A stretch of 9,104 nt of DNA from CAZKAP01 sp964550895 (GTDB taxonomy: Bacteria; Bacteroidota; Bacteroidia; Flavobacteriales; Flavobacteriaceae), in NCBI GenBank assembly GCA_964550895.1, contig CAZKAP010000063.1, positions 1 through 9,104 of the forward strand. The letters are read 5' to 3'. This document shows positions 1 through 6,184 of the stretch, in pieces. Under the pieces are notes generated by a model that was not told the DNA's origin, did no database searches, and saw only the letters and a list, made by a program, of their open reading frames with translations. Positions within the stretch are counted from its first letter, which is position 1. Every line of letters begins with the position of its first letter. Position numbers and translations under genes: made by a program.

Positions 1-528
1 GGTTATTACCGTTTTGATCGGGATATTCAGGGGCCGGTCGGTAAATAGGAATCCTAGATTTCCGACGGCATCCCGGGAACGTTCAGCCAGGCTGATGCTC
101 AGCTTGAGTTGATAAACCGAATCCCGAAGCAGCCGCTTCCTCAGGCCCACCTGTATGTATTCCCGGTAATTTTGGGGTGCCCAAAGGTACATACCGGCAT
201 AGGCCTTCCCGTTGCGGGGTTGCTGATGGCCGTTGTAGTTGGAAGGTACGGTCATGATCCGGCTGCAGCCACTGAAGTAATCGGTGCTTCCCTGGGTCGG
301 GGAACTCCAGTAGCGAACGTCCCGGTCAAAGCTCCCCAAACGACTGGGGCAGTTTTTGTATTCTTCGAAGCCCGGGTTCTTGATCAGGTTGTCTATAAAG
401 GACCGCTGGGCAACAAGGGAAGAGGTCCCCAGCAGATACAGTACGGCTATCGAAGCGGACGCCCGACGGATGAATATACCCGATGTGCAGTATGAAGGAA
501 TCACGAGCTGACATGGCTTTCTCGCCAT
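1..528 (-). CDS. Exported OmpA-family-type protein, N-terminal part (cut by left edge)
   Basis: The frame is open from ATG at 528 to base 1 (176 codons) and continues outside the window. It starts with a basic and hydrophobic signal peptide: the hydrophobic core is about residues 24-38 and the likely cleavage is after Ala40 (LVA-Q). The mature part begins NLIKNPGFEEYKNCP (47-61), then DYFSGC (83-88), GHQQPRNGKAYAGMY (100-114), YREYIQ (121-126) and SLAERS (146-151). From memory, this pattern is typical of exported Bacteroidota proteins in which it often precedes a C-terminal OmpA peptidoglycan-binding domain; that domain would lie outside the window, so the OmpA label is inference. A TAnnTTT-like box (528-535) overlaps the ATG, so GTG at 504 (codon 9) is an alternative start that keeps the signal peptide. 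It lies 47 bp behind the MFS gene and may be co-transcribed with it. Confidence 0.75.
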   Translation of the reverse strand, partial: MARKPCQLVIPSYCTSGIFIRRASASIAVLYLLGTSSLVAQRSFIDNLIKNPGFEEYKNCPSRLGSFDRDVRYWSSPTQGSTDYFSGCSRIMTVPSNYNGHQQPRNGKAYAGMYLWAPQNYREYIQVGLRKRLLRDSVYQLKLSISLAERSRDAVGNLGFLFTDRPLNIPIKTVIT

Positions 529-544
529 AAATGTAAGGAACGTT

Positions 545-562
545 CCGCAGGCGGCCCTGCAG
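545..562 (-). terminator. Weak hairpin between the MFS gene and the OmpA-type gene
   Basis: On the minus strand the arms CTGCAGG and CCTGCGG can pair over a GCCG loop (7 bp with one G-U pair). It sits 13 bp after the MFS stop codon. No real T-run follows (AACGTTCCTTACATTT), so this is at best an attenuator or partial terminator. Weak support. Confidence 0.22.
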
Positions 563-575
563 AACCCGATTATCC

Positions 576-1934
576 CTATTCGATAGTCGATGTATCGCCG
601 GCGGGCTGGGGATTGTCCGCCCGTATACCGCCTATGGCCAGTACCAGCAACACCAATGCGCAGAAAACAGAAATGAGCCGATAGGTACCGAACTGGGTGT
701 AGACCCAGCTAAACATACTGGGAGCCAGTGCACTGCTGAACACCAGGAACGACTGTATCCGCCCACTGATCGCCCCCAGGTGCGTTCGTCCGTAAAACCG
801 GGGCCAGACTATGGAATTCAGCACCGCGAAGAACCCGCCGAGCATCCCTATACCCGCTATGAGCAGGAGGTAGCCGAAAGGCAGATCCAAAAAGTACAGG
901 CCGGAAGTCGCCAGGCACCCCCCGAGGATCATGGCATACAGGTACCTCTTGAGTGATACGTAGTCGCTGAGGAAGTTGAACAGGGTCGAAACCGAAACCG
1001 AAACCAGGGCTGCGGGTAGGAATAGGGCGATGGCCTTCTCCTTTTCCCAGCCTACGCTCCCGAAAACCGAAACGACATGAAAGGTCAGCCCGGTGATGAA
1101 GAAACTGTTGAACGCCAATATGAGTCCGTACACCCAGAAAGCTCTCGTCACATAGGCCTCGCGGAGGGTAAATTGGCGCGCCAGTCGCTTGAAAGTTAGG
1201 CCCCGATCGGACTCGTTCTCCGCCGGGCTGCCGTCGGGCAGCAGTCCAAACTCCTCGGGTCGGTCCCTGTAGAACGCCCAGACCAGTACGCTGGCTCCCA
1301 GCAGGGCCAGTGACATCCATCTCCAGGCCCAGTCCCACTCCCATCGCTCGACCAGGGCGTTGAGCCATAGGGGGGCCGAACTGAAGCCGAATGAGAGGGC
1401 CACACTGGTAAAGGCATTGACCTTACCCCGATTCTGATCGAACCAGATCATAATCATATTCCGACTCGACAGGGTGAGTACCCCCTGTCCGCAGAAACGG
1501 ATCAGGAAGAACAGTACGCACATCATGGCGAAGGTAAACCCGATGGACTCAAAACCGAAATAGGCATTGACCTCCCGGCTGATGATTTCTGACATCGAGC
1601 AGAGCGCTATGGATAGCGATAATCCGAGCACGGCCCCGAAGGCCACCTTTCGCGCCCCGAATCGGTCGAACCACTTACCCGCCCTGCCCAGCAGCAGGGA
1701 ACTCGCAATAGTCCCTATGGCATAGGCATTGCTAAACTCGCCGCGGGTAAGCCCAAGCGCATCCTTTACCGGGTCGGTAAAGACCGATACCCCTATGGTC
1801 TGACCCGGTATACTAAACCACACCCCGAGGGTACCCACCAGTACGATGATGTATCCGTAGAAGAACCCGAATCGCTCGGGTCGGACGCCGATTTCCCTGA
1901 TGTTCCTTCCCGAGTTTGTCCCACCTTTTCCCAT
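576..1934 (-). CDS. Major facilitator superfamily (MFS) transporter
   Basis: This is a 452-residue inner-membrane protein with about 12 hydrophobic segments, the usual length for a single-unit MFS permease. TM1 is at about 25-45. The cytoplasmic loop 2-3 carries the MFS motif A as GRAGKWFDRFGARK (83-96). A hydrophilic central loop (about 222-260, including RDRPEEFG at 223-230) separates the two six-helix halves, and a shorter motif FLSDYVSLKR (321-330) marks the matching loop of the second half. The overall look resembles the oxalate/formate or monocarboxylate group, so an organic anion substrate is possible, but nothing in the sequence fixes it. ATG at 1934 is the only reasonable start, since no other Met occurs before residue 113. 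A TACATTTG box lies 7 bp upstream of it. The OmpA-type gene follows 47 bp downstream in the same direction. Confidence 0.9.
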   Translation of the reverse strand: MGKGGTNSGRNIREIGVRPERFGFFYGYIIVLVGTLGVWFSIPGQTIGVSVFTDPVKDALGLTRGEFSNAYAIGTIASSLLLGRAGKWFDRFGARKVAFGAVLGLSLSIALCSMSEIISREVNAYFGFESIGFTFAMMCVLFFLIRFCGQGVLTLSSRNMIMIWFDQNRGKVNAFTSVALSFGFSSAPLWLNALVERWEWDWAWRWMSLALLGASVLVWAFYRDRPEEFGLLPDGSPAENESDRGLTFKRLARQFTLREAYVTRAFWVYGLILAFNSFFITGLTFHVVSVFGSVGWEKEKAIALFLPAALVSVSVSTLFNFLSDYVSLKRYLYAMILGGCLATSGLYFLDLPFGYLLLIAGIGMLGGFFAVLNSIVWPRFYGRTHLGAISGRIQSFLVFSSALAPSMFSWVYTQFGTYRLISVFCALVLLVLAIGGIRADNPQPAGDTSTIE

Positions 1935-1941
1935 AGCCGGC

Positions 1942-1949
1942 CAAATGTA
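1942..1949 (-). promoter_or_regulatory. Bacteroidota -7 box (TACATTTG) for the MFS gene
   Basis: On the minus strand the box TACATTTG matches TAnnTTTG exactly and ends 7 nt before the MFS ATG. Transcription would start about 5 nt downstream, leaving only 2-3 nt of leader. No clear TTG -33 element is seen at 17-23 nt upstream. Confidence 0.5.
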
Positions 1950-1974
1950 AGTCTACTGTGTCGCTCTGCCTAAT

Positions 1975-2004
1975 CGAAGTCGCCCATCATTAATGCGAAC
2001 TTCG
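1975..2004. repeat. Imperfect inverted repeat in the MFS/ftsE divergent spacer
   Basis: The left arm CGAAGTCGC (1975-1983) pairs with the right arm GCGAACTTCG (1995-2004) apart from one unpaired base, around an 11-bp AT-rich centre. It lies between the two divergent start codons, so it could be an operator acting on one or both genes. A TACTTTTA sequence (2005-2012), one base off the -7 consensus, follows directly and could be the ftsE promoter, but no -33 element is visible. The role is inferred from position only. Confidence 0.25.
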
Positions 2005-2072
2005 TACTTTTAAGCAGCGAACGGGGCGAGAATTGAGCACCGATTCGAATCACTGTAAATATTACTTATCCC

Positions 2073-2756
2073 ATGTCCGAATCCATCGTAAGACTGGAAG
2101 ACGTTTCCATCTATCAACGGGACAGCCTGGTCCTGGAGAACATCAGTATCGACATTCAGCGCGGGGAATTCGTTTACATCATCGGCAAGACCGGAAGTGG
2201 CAAGAGTTCCCTAATGCAAGTCCTGTATGGCGACATTCCCCTGACAAAGGGGTCGGGTAAGGTCGCCGACTTCGACCTGCGCAAGCTCCGGGAGGACGAT
2301 ATCCCATTTTTAAGGAGGAAGCTGGGGATCATCTTCCAGGATTTCAAGCTGCTCTCGGATCGGACCGTCGGGGACAATTTGCTGTTTGTGCTCAAGGCCA
2401 CCGGCTGGACCGACGACAAGCTCATGTACCGCAAAATTGACGAAGTACTGGAAAAAGTGGGGATGTCGGATAAGGTTAATACCTTTCCCCATCGGCTTTC
2501 TGGTGGTGAACAGCAGCGGATAGGCATTGCACGGGCTCTGCTCAACGATCCGGAACTGATCCTGGCAGACGAGCCCACGGGTAACCTGGATCCGCAAACC
2601 AGCGTAGAGGTCATGAAGGTACTCCAGGAAATCAACGACTCAGGCCGCACCATAATGATGGCGACCCACGATTACGCGCTGATCCTCAAGTTCCCACACA
2701 AGACGCTGAAATGCGACGAGCGAAAGGTCTTCGAAGTCGCACAAAAGGCGGTCTGA
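2073..2756 (+). CDS. ftsE: Cell division ATP-binding protein FtsE
   Basis: FtsE is the ABC-type ATPase that works with the membrane protein FtsX at the division site; in known systems the complex controls peptidoglycan hydrolases. The 227-residue protein has all ATPase motifs: Walker A GKTGSGKS (38-45), Q-loop Gln89 in FQDFKLL, ABC signature LSGGE (142-146), Walker B LILADEP (162-168) with catalytic Glu167, and H-loop His199 (ATHD). The Q-loop context FQDFKLLSDRTV and the segment EPTGNLDP are what I expect of FtsE rather than of the related LolD, and the length is right for FtsE. LolD/MacB-type ATPases are the main alternative. The start ATG at 2073 places the conserved VRLEDVSIY strand near the N-terminus. 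ftsX is not adjacent: the next gene is a sugar kinase 124 bp downstream. The two-gene ftsEX order known from proteobacteria is therefore absent here. Confidence 0.92.
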   Translation: MSESIVRLEDVSIYQRDSLVLENISIDIQRGEFVYIIGKTGSGKSSLMQVLYGDIPLTKGSGKVADFDLRKLREDDIPFLRRKLGIIFQDFKLLSDRTVGDNLLFVLKATGWTDDKLMYRKIDEVLEKVGMSDKVNTFPHRLSGGEQQRIGIARALLNDPELILADEPTGNLDPQTSVEVMKVLQEINDSGRTIMMATHDYALILKFPHKTLKCDERKVFEVAQKAV

Positions 2757-2836
2757 TTTCGGAAGCTGTATACCAGGGGGCAAGAAACCCGCGTTTTCAT
2801 ATTGACATCCATTGCATTTATCGCAGATTTCATCAT

Positions 2837-2848
2837 TCCACCGGTGGA
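2837..2848. repeat. 12-bp perfect palindrome upstream of the glucokinase-like gene
   Basis: TCCACCGGTGGA is fully self-complementary. It lies 33 bp before the kinase ATG and just upstream of TATTTTG (2857-2863), a one-base-short version of the -7 box. The placement would suit an operator, but palindromes of this length are expected about twice in 9 kb by chance. Confidence 0.2.
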
Positions 2849-2880
2849 TTCTTCGTTATTTTGCCTAAACACCACACTTG

Positions 2881-3633
2881 ATGAAGCTGTTAGGAATTGA
2901 TATCGGCGGAAGCGGAATCAAAGGCGCTCTGGTCGATGCCGAGACCGGCGAAATGCTCACCGAACGACATCGGATACGAACTCCCGGCTCCCGGAAACCC
3001 ACAGAAATGGCGCAGGTAGTCCGACAATTGTGCGAACACTTCGAATACGACGGTCCTGTGGGCTGCGGCTTCCCCACTATTATCAAGAACGGAGTTTGCA
3101 CCAATCCCGGTAACCTGGATCCGGTCTGGGTGGGGACCAACGTAGAGGAACTTTTTGAGGAATCGACGGGCCTGCCTTTCCGGGTAATCAACGATGCCGA
3201 TGCGGCTGGCTTCGCATCGATTCGCTATGGACAGGGCAAGGGTGTGACGGGTGTGGTGGTCATGATTACGGTCGGTACCGGAATCGGTTCAGGAGTATTC
3301 TACAATGGAAACCTGCTGCCCAATTTTGAATTGGGTCAGATTCCCTACAAAGACTATCGCAAAATCGAGGACTACGCATCCAATGGAGCCCGCGAACGGG
3401 AAGAAATGAGCTATGAAAAATGGGGCAAGCGGTTCAATAAATTCCTGAATCTGGTAGAGTTGCTCATCTCGCCTGATCTCATTATCGTAGGCGGTGGGGT
3501 ATCCAAGAAATGGGAACTGTTCGAGCATCAGCTCGACCTGAAGACCCCGGTAAAACCCGCCAAACTGCTCAACAGCGCCGGTATTATCGGTGCTGCGGCC
3601 TCCTGCTTGCAGGACTATAAGGTATCCCGCTAG
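2881..3633 (+). CDS. ppgK: ROK-family polyphosphate glucokinase-like kinase
   Basis: The predicted cytoplasmic enzyme phosphorylates glucose to glucose 6-phosphate with polyphosphate (and often ATP) as donor. The 250-residue length fits PpgK and is shorter than typical ROK repressors and glucokinases. Visible motifs are the phosphate loop DIGGSGIKG (7-15), NDADAAG (104-110) with the likely catalytic base Asp107, the second phosphate motif GTGIGSG (132-138), PNFELGQ (147-153), WGKRFNKFL (181-189) and VGGGVSKK (203-210). The zinc-binding Cys cluster of other ROK proteins is absent, as in PpgK. Gln153 occupies the place of the His expected in the E-x-G-H sugar-site motif. I chose ATG at 2881; a TTG codon directly before it (2878) is a less likely start. 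The gene may be read through from ftsE or use the weak TATTTTG box at 2857. A manno- or gluco-specific ROK kinase using ATP is the alternative. Confidence 0.83.
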   Translation: MKLLGIDIGGSGIKGALVDAETGEMLTERHRIRTPGSRKPTEMAQVVRQLCEHFEYDGPVGCGFPTIIKNGVCTNPGNLDPVWVGTNVEELFEESTGLPFRVINDADAAGFASIRYGQGKGVTGVVVMITVGTGIGSGVFYNGNLLPNFELGQIPYKDYRKIEDYASNGAREREEMSYEKWGKRFNKFLNLVELLISPDLIIVGGGVSKKWELFEHQLDLKTPVKPAKLLNSAGIIGAAASCLQDYKVSR

Positions 3634-3636
3634 AAT

Positions 3637-4047
3637 TTACGACTTGTACCTCTTCCGGGCCTTATTGCCCCCCGAAAACATCGAAAACAGGAGGATCGAT
3701 ACGATCAGGTGCCAGGTGACACCCGGTTTCCACCACCACTCGTATACGACTTGTTTCCAGCCGATGTCCACCAGTTCCTTGGTTACCGGGAAGCCGTAGT
3801 CAAAACCTGAGAAGAGGTAGGGCCAGAACTCCATAAAGCCGGTGAACATGATGCAACCCGCCGTAATAAAGCCTATGGTTAGCGCGAAAGGCGTCCGAAG
3901 CAGGGTCGTAAAAAAGGAGTCTTTCCCGGCCTCCGACACCTCGGTGGTGGCGGGTTCGCTTTCCTGGGCGCAGAGCAGCGTAGGGCTACCCATCAGGAGC
4001 ACGAACAGGGCGAGCAGGCGAATGGAATGCGTGATTCGAGTTGGCAT
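3637..4047 (-). CDS. Unrecognised small membrane protein with signal peptide
   Basis: I do not recognise this 136-residue protein. It starts with a basic stretch and a hydrophobic segment (about 9-26) ending in LLCA-Q, which looks like a signal peptide cleaved after Ala27; Cys26 lacks a proper lipobox. An acidic linker (28-43) follows. Two more hydrophobic segments are at about 53-71 and 111-125, the last followed by a basic tail KARKRYKS that should stay in the cytoplasm. Between them lies an aromatic-rich loop (FWPYLFSGFDYGF at 74-86, then EWWWKPG at 103-109). The predicted topology is a cleaved N-terminus plus a two-helix hairpin. Its stop codon is only 3 bp from the stop of the convergent kinase gene, so it is not in an operon with it. 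It has its own candidate promoter and lies downstream of typA in the same direction, 147 bp away. Function unknown. Confidence 0.72.
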   Translation of the reverse strand: MPTRITHSIRLLALFVLLMGSPTLLCAQESEPATTEVSEAGKDSFFTTLLRTPFALTIGFITAGCIMFTGFMEFWPYLFSGFDYGFPVTKELVDIGWKQVVYEWWWKPGVTWHLIVSILLFSMFSGGNKARKRYKS

Positions 4048-4106
4048 GGAAAGGCTTTTAGTTGCTCAATGGGGGCGGGGCCCCTCAAAACAAAACACCG
4101 CTACTC

Positions 4107-4140
4107 TAAAGATAGCAAGTAAACCCGTTACCTTCTGCAA
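4107..4140 (-). promoter_or_regulatory. Candidate promoter for the 136-residue membrane protein
   Basis: On the minus strand TTG (4140-4138) is followed after 23 nt by TATCTTTA (4114-4107), which differs from TAnnTTTG in the last base. The spacing is at the upper limit of the TTG-N17-23-TAnnTTTG arrangement described for Flavobacterium. The leader to the ATG at 4047 would be about 53 nt. Confidence 0.33.
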
Positions 4141-4154
4141 AAAACTACGGGAAC

Positions 4155-4184
4155 CGGGCTCTCATCCGAAGGGGGTACAGCCCG
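4155..4184 (-). terminator. Possible weak terminator downstream of typA
   Basis: On the minus strand CGGGCT (4184-4179) can pair with AGCCCG (4160-4155) over an 18-nt loop, and a six-T run (TTTTTT) follows about 10 nt later. The long loop and the gap before the T-run make this weak. The site is 11 bp after the typA stop, where a terminator would be expected. Confidence 0.28.
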
Positions 4185-4194
4185 CCGCTCAGGG

Positions 4195-5991
4195 CTATTT
4201 GGAGAGGCGTTTGCGGTCGGTCTCCTTAAGATATATCTTTCTTAGCCTCAGGTGATTCGGGGTCACCTCCACCAATTCGTCCTTCTGAATGTACTCCAGG
4301 GCCTCCTCCAGGGAGAACTTGATGGCCGGGACAATTCGGGTCTTTTCGTCCGAACCGGCGGCCCGGACATTGGAAAGCTTCTTGGTCTTGGTTACGTTGA
4401 CCACCATATCGTCGGAACGCGAATTCTCTCCTATGACCTGCCCTTCGTAGATATCCTCACCCGGATCGATAAAGAATTTCCCCCGTTCCTGCAGCTTGTC
4501 GATCGAATAAGGAATGGCCGTCCCATTCTCCATGGAAACCAGAGATCCGTTAATCCTCCCGGGGATATCGCCCTTGAGCGGCTGGTATTCCAGAAAACGA
4601 TGCGCCATGATCGCCTCACCCGCAGTAGCAGTCAGCAGCTGGTTCCTGAGACCAATGATTCCCCTGGAGGGAATCAGGAACTCGCAAATCATCCGGCTAC
4701 CCCGGGCCTCCATGCTGCGCATTTCCCCTTTCCGCATGGACACCATCTCGACGGCCTTACCGGATAATTCCTCCGGAAGGTCGATGGTGAGGGTCTCCAC
4801 GGGTTCGCACTTCACCCCATCGATTTCACGTATGATCACCTGGGGCTGACCGATCTGAAGTTCGTAGCCCTCACGCCTCATGGTCTCGATCAGGACGGAA
4901 AGGTGCAGCACTCCACGGCCGTAGACCATGAAGCGGTCGGCACTGTCGGTTTCTTCCACGCGAAGCGCCAGGTTCTTTTCCAGTTCCTTTTCCAGACGCT
5001 CCTTGACGTGCCGGGAAGTCACATATTTGCCGTCCTTTCCGAAAAAGGGGCTATCGTTGATGGTAAAGAGCATACTCATGGTTGGCTCGTCGATAGCGAT
5101 GGTCTGCAACGCCTCGGGATTCTCGGCATCGGCCACGGTATCACCGATTTCAAAGCCTTCCATGCCTACTAAAGCGCAGATGTCACCCGCCTGCACTTCC
5201 TTGACACGAAACCGGCCCAGCCCCTCAAATACGTAGAGTTCCTTGATGCGGGTTTTTGAAATCGAGCCGTCCCGCTTGATCAGTACCACCTGCTGGCCCT
5301 CCTGTATGGTCCCGCGCTGTAGCCTTCCAATGGCGATCCTCCCGGTAAACGAGGAGTAGTCCAGGGAGGTAATCAGCATCTGCGTACTTCCTTCTACGGG
5401 CCTGAACTCGGGTATGTGCTCCAGCACCATATCCAACAGGGGCTCGATGTTCTCTGTCGGAGTTTTCCAGTCCTCGCCCATCCAATTGTTCTTGGCAGAG
5501 CCGTACACCGTGGGGAAATCCAGCTGCCATTCCTCAGCCCCGAGCTCGAACATCAGGTCGAACACCTTCTCGTGCACCTCATCGGGTGTGCAGTTTTCCT
5601 TATCCACCTTATTGATGACCACACAGGGTTTAAGGCCCAAATCAAGGGCCTTCTGAAGCACAAAACGCGTCTGTGGCATGGGTCCCTCGAAGGCGTCTAC
5701 CAGGAGCAATACCCCATCTGCCATGTTGAGCACCCGCTCCACTTCCCCACCGAAATCGGCGTGACCGGGAGTGTCAATTATGTTGATCTTGGTATCCTTG
5801 TAAACGACCGAAACGTTTTTGGATACGATCGTTATACCGCGTTCGCGCTCCAGATCGTTGTGGTCCAGTATCAGGTCACCCTTGTTCTCGTTGTCCCGGA
5901 ACAGGCGGCAGTGATACATGATCTTGTCGACCAGAGTCGTCTTTCCGTGGTCGACGTGTGCGATAATCGCGATATTCTTAATTTTTGTCAT
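4195..5991 (-). CDS. typA: Ribosome-associated GTPase TypA/BipA
   Basis: TypA/BipA is a translational GTPase of the EF-G/LepA type that binds the 70S ribosome. It is linked to 50S subunit assembly at low temperature and to stress responses. All five G motifs are present: AHVDHGKT (11-18), RERGIT (49-54), DTPGH (73-77), NKVD (127-130) and GSAK (164-167). A beta-barrel domain follows (about 203-290), then EF-G-like domains III and V (GRGVLHL at 358-364). The TypA-specific C-terminal domain has PSRGIIGLRNQLLTATAGEA (441-460), NGSLVSMENGTAIPYS (481-496) and TKTKKLSNVRAAGSDE (534-549). The length of 598 residues is normal and the gene is intact. The start MTKIKNIAIIAHVDHGKTT is the standard one. 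The gene is transcribed alone, divergently from kdsA, from a TATATTTG box with a leader of about 35 nt. Confidence 0.97.
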   Translation of the reverse strand: MTKIKNIAIIAHVDHGKTTLVDKIMYHCRLFRDNENKGDLILDHNDLERERGITIVSKNVSVVYKDTKINIIDTPGHADFGGEVERVLNMADGVLLLVDAFEGPMPQTRFVLQKALDLGLKPCVVINKVDKENCTPDEVHEKVFDLMFELGAEEWQLDFPTVYGSAKNNWMGEDWKTPTENIEPLLDMVLEHIPEFRPVEGSTQMLITSLDYSSFTGRIAIGRLQRGTIQEGQQVVLIKRDGSISKTRIKELYVFEGLGRFRVKEVQAGDICALVGMEGFEIGDTVADAENPEALQTIAIDEPTMSMLFTINDSPFFGKDGKYVTSRHVKERLEKELEKNLALRVEETDSADRFMVYGRGVLHLSVLIETMRREGYELQIGQPQVIIREIDGVKCEPVETLTIDLPEELSGKAVEMVSMRKGEMRSMEARGSRMICEFLIPSRGIIGLRNQLLTATAGEAIMAHRFLEYQPLKGDIPGRINGSLVSMENGTAIPYSIDKLQERGKFFIDPGEDIYEGQVIGENSRSDDMVVNVTKTKKLSNVRAAGSDEKTRIVPAIKFSLEEALEYIQKDELVEVTPNHLRLRKIYLKETDRKRLSK

Positions 5992-6032
5992 AAGAGTGTG
6001 TGTCCCAATATTTCAGAACCGAATTTCGGCTG

Positions 6033-6040
6033 CAAATATA
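6033..6040 (-). promoter_or_regulatory. Bacteroidota -7 box (TATATTTG) for typA
   Basis: An exact TAnnTTTG match on the minus strand, 41 nt before the typA ATG. Transcription would start near 6027. No TTG is visible at the -33 position. Confidence 0.58.
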
Positions 6041-6170
6041 GACCGATTTCCCGGGCCCGCCGCTGATATCTTCCTCCTAAATAAAAATTAATGAAAACCC
6101 GGAAAGGTGGGCCAAAAGCCAAATAGGCCAGGCCCTCTTCAAACCACAATGCAGATAGCAAATAGCGGCC

Positions 6171-6178
6171 TATCTTTG
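6171..6178 (+). promoter_or_regulatory. Bacteroidota -7 box (TATCTTTG) for kdsA
   Basis: An exact TAnnTTTG match ending 6 nt before ATG 6185. ATG (6149-6151) sits where TTG would be expected at 19-nt spacing, a one-base mismatch. The predicted transcript would start near 6183-6184. This argues against any kdsA start upstream of 6185, and makes the mRNA leaderless, or nearly so, unless ATG 6197 is used. Confidence 0.58.
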
Positions 6179-6184
6179 GGTATC

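Noticed and set aside
109..495. Plus-strand open frame of 128 codons at the left edge
   Set aside because: It is antisense to the partial exported-protein gene, whose frame gives a signal peptide and recognisable conserved motifs.
326..514. Minus-strand frame of 62 codons
   Set aside because: It is the out-of-frame shadow of the gene starting at 528; the neighbouring frame is open through to base 1.
4071..4085. G-rich stretch ending in the palindrome GGGGCCCC
   Set aside because: It is short and compositionally simple, with no stem long enough and no link to a start or stop site.
5416..6066. Long plus-strand frame of 216 codons across the typA start
   Set aside because: It is antisense to the firmly identified G-domain of TypA and runs through the typA promoter; no recognisable protein features.
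6068..6078. Minus-strand AGGAGGAA resembling a strong ribosome binding site
   Set aside because: No start codon follows at a suitable distance, and it lies upstream of the typA promoter, so it would not be in that mRNA.
6107..6184. Upstream extension of the kdsA frame
   Set aside because: The extra 26 residues are not expected for KdsA, and the segment contains the exact promoter box at 6171-6178.
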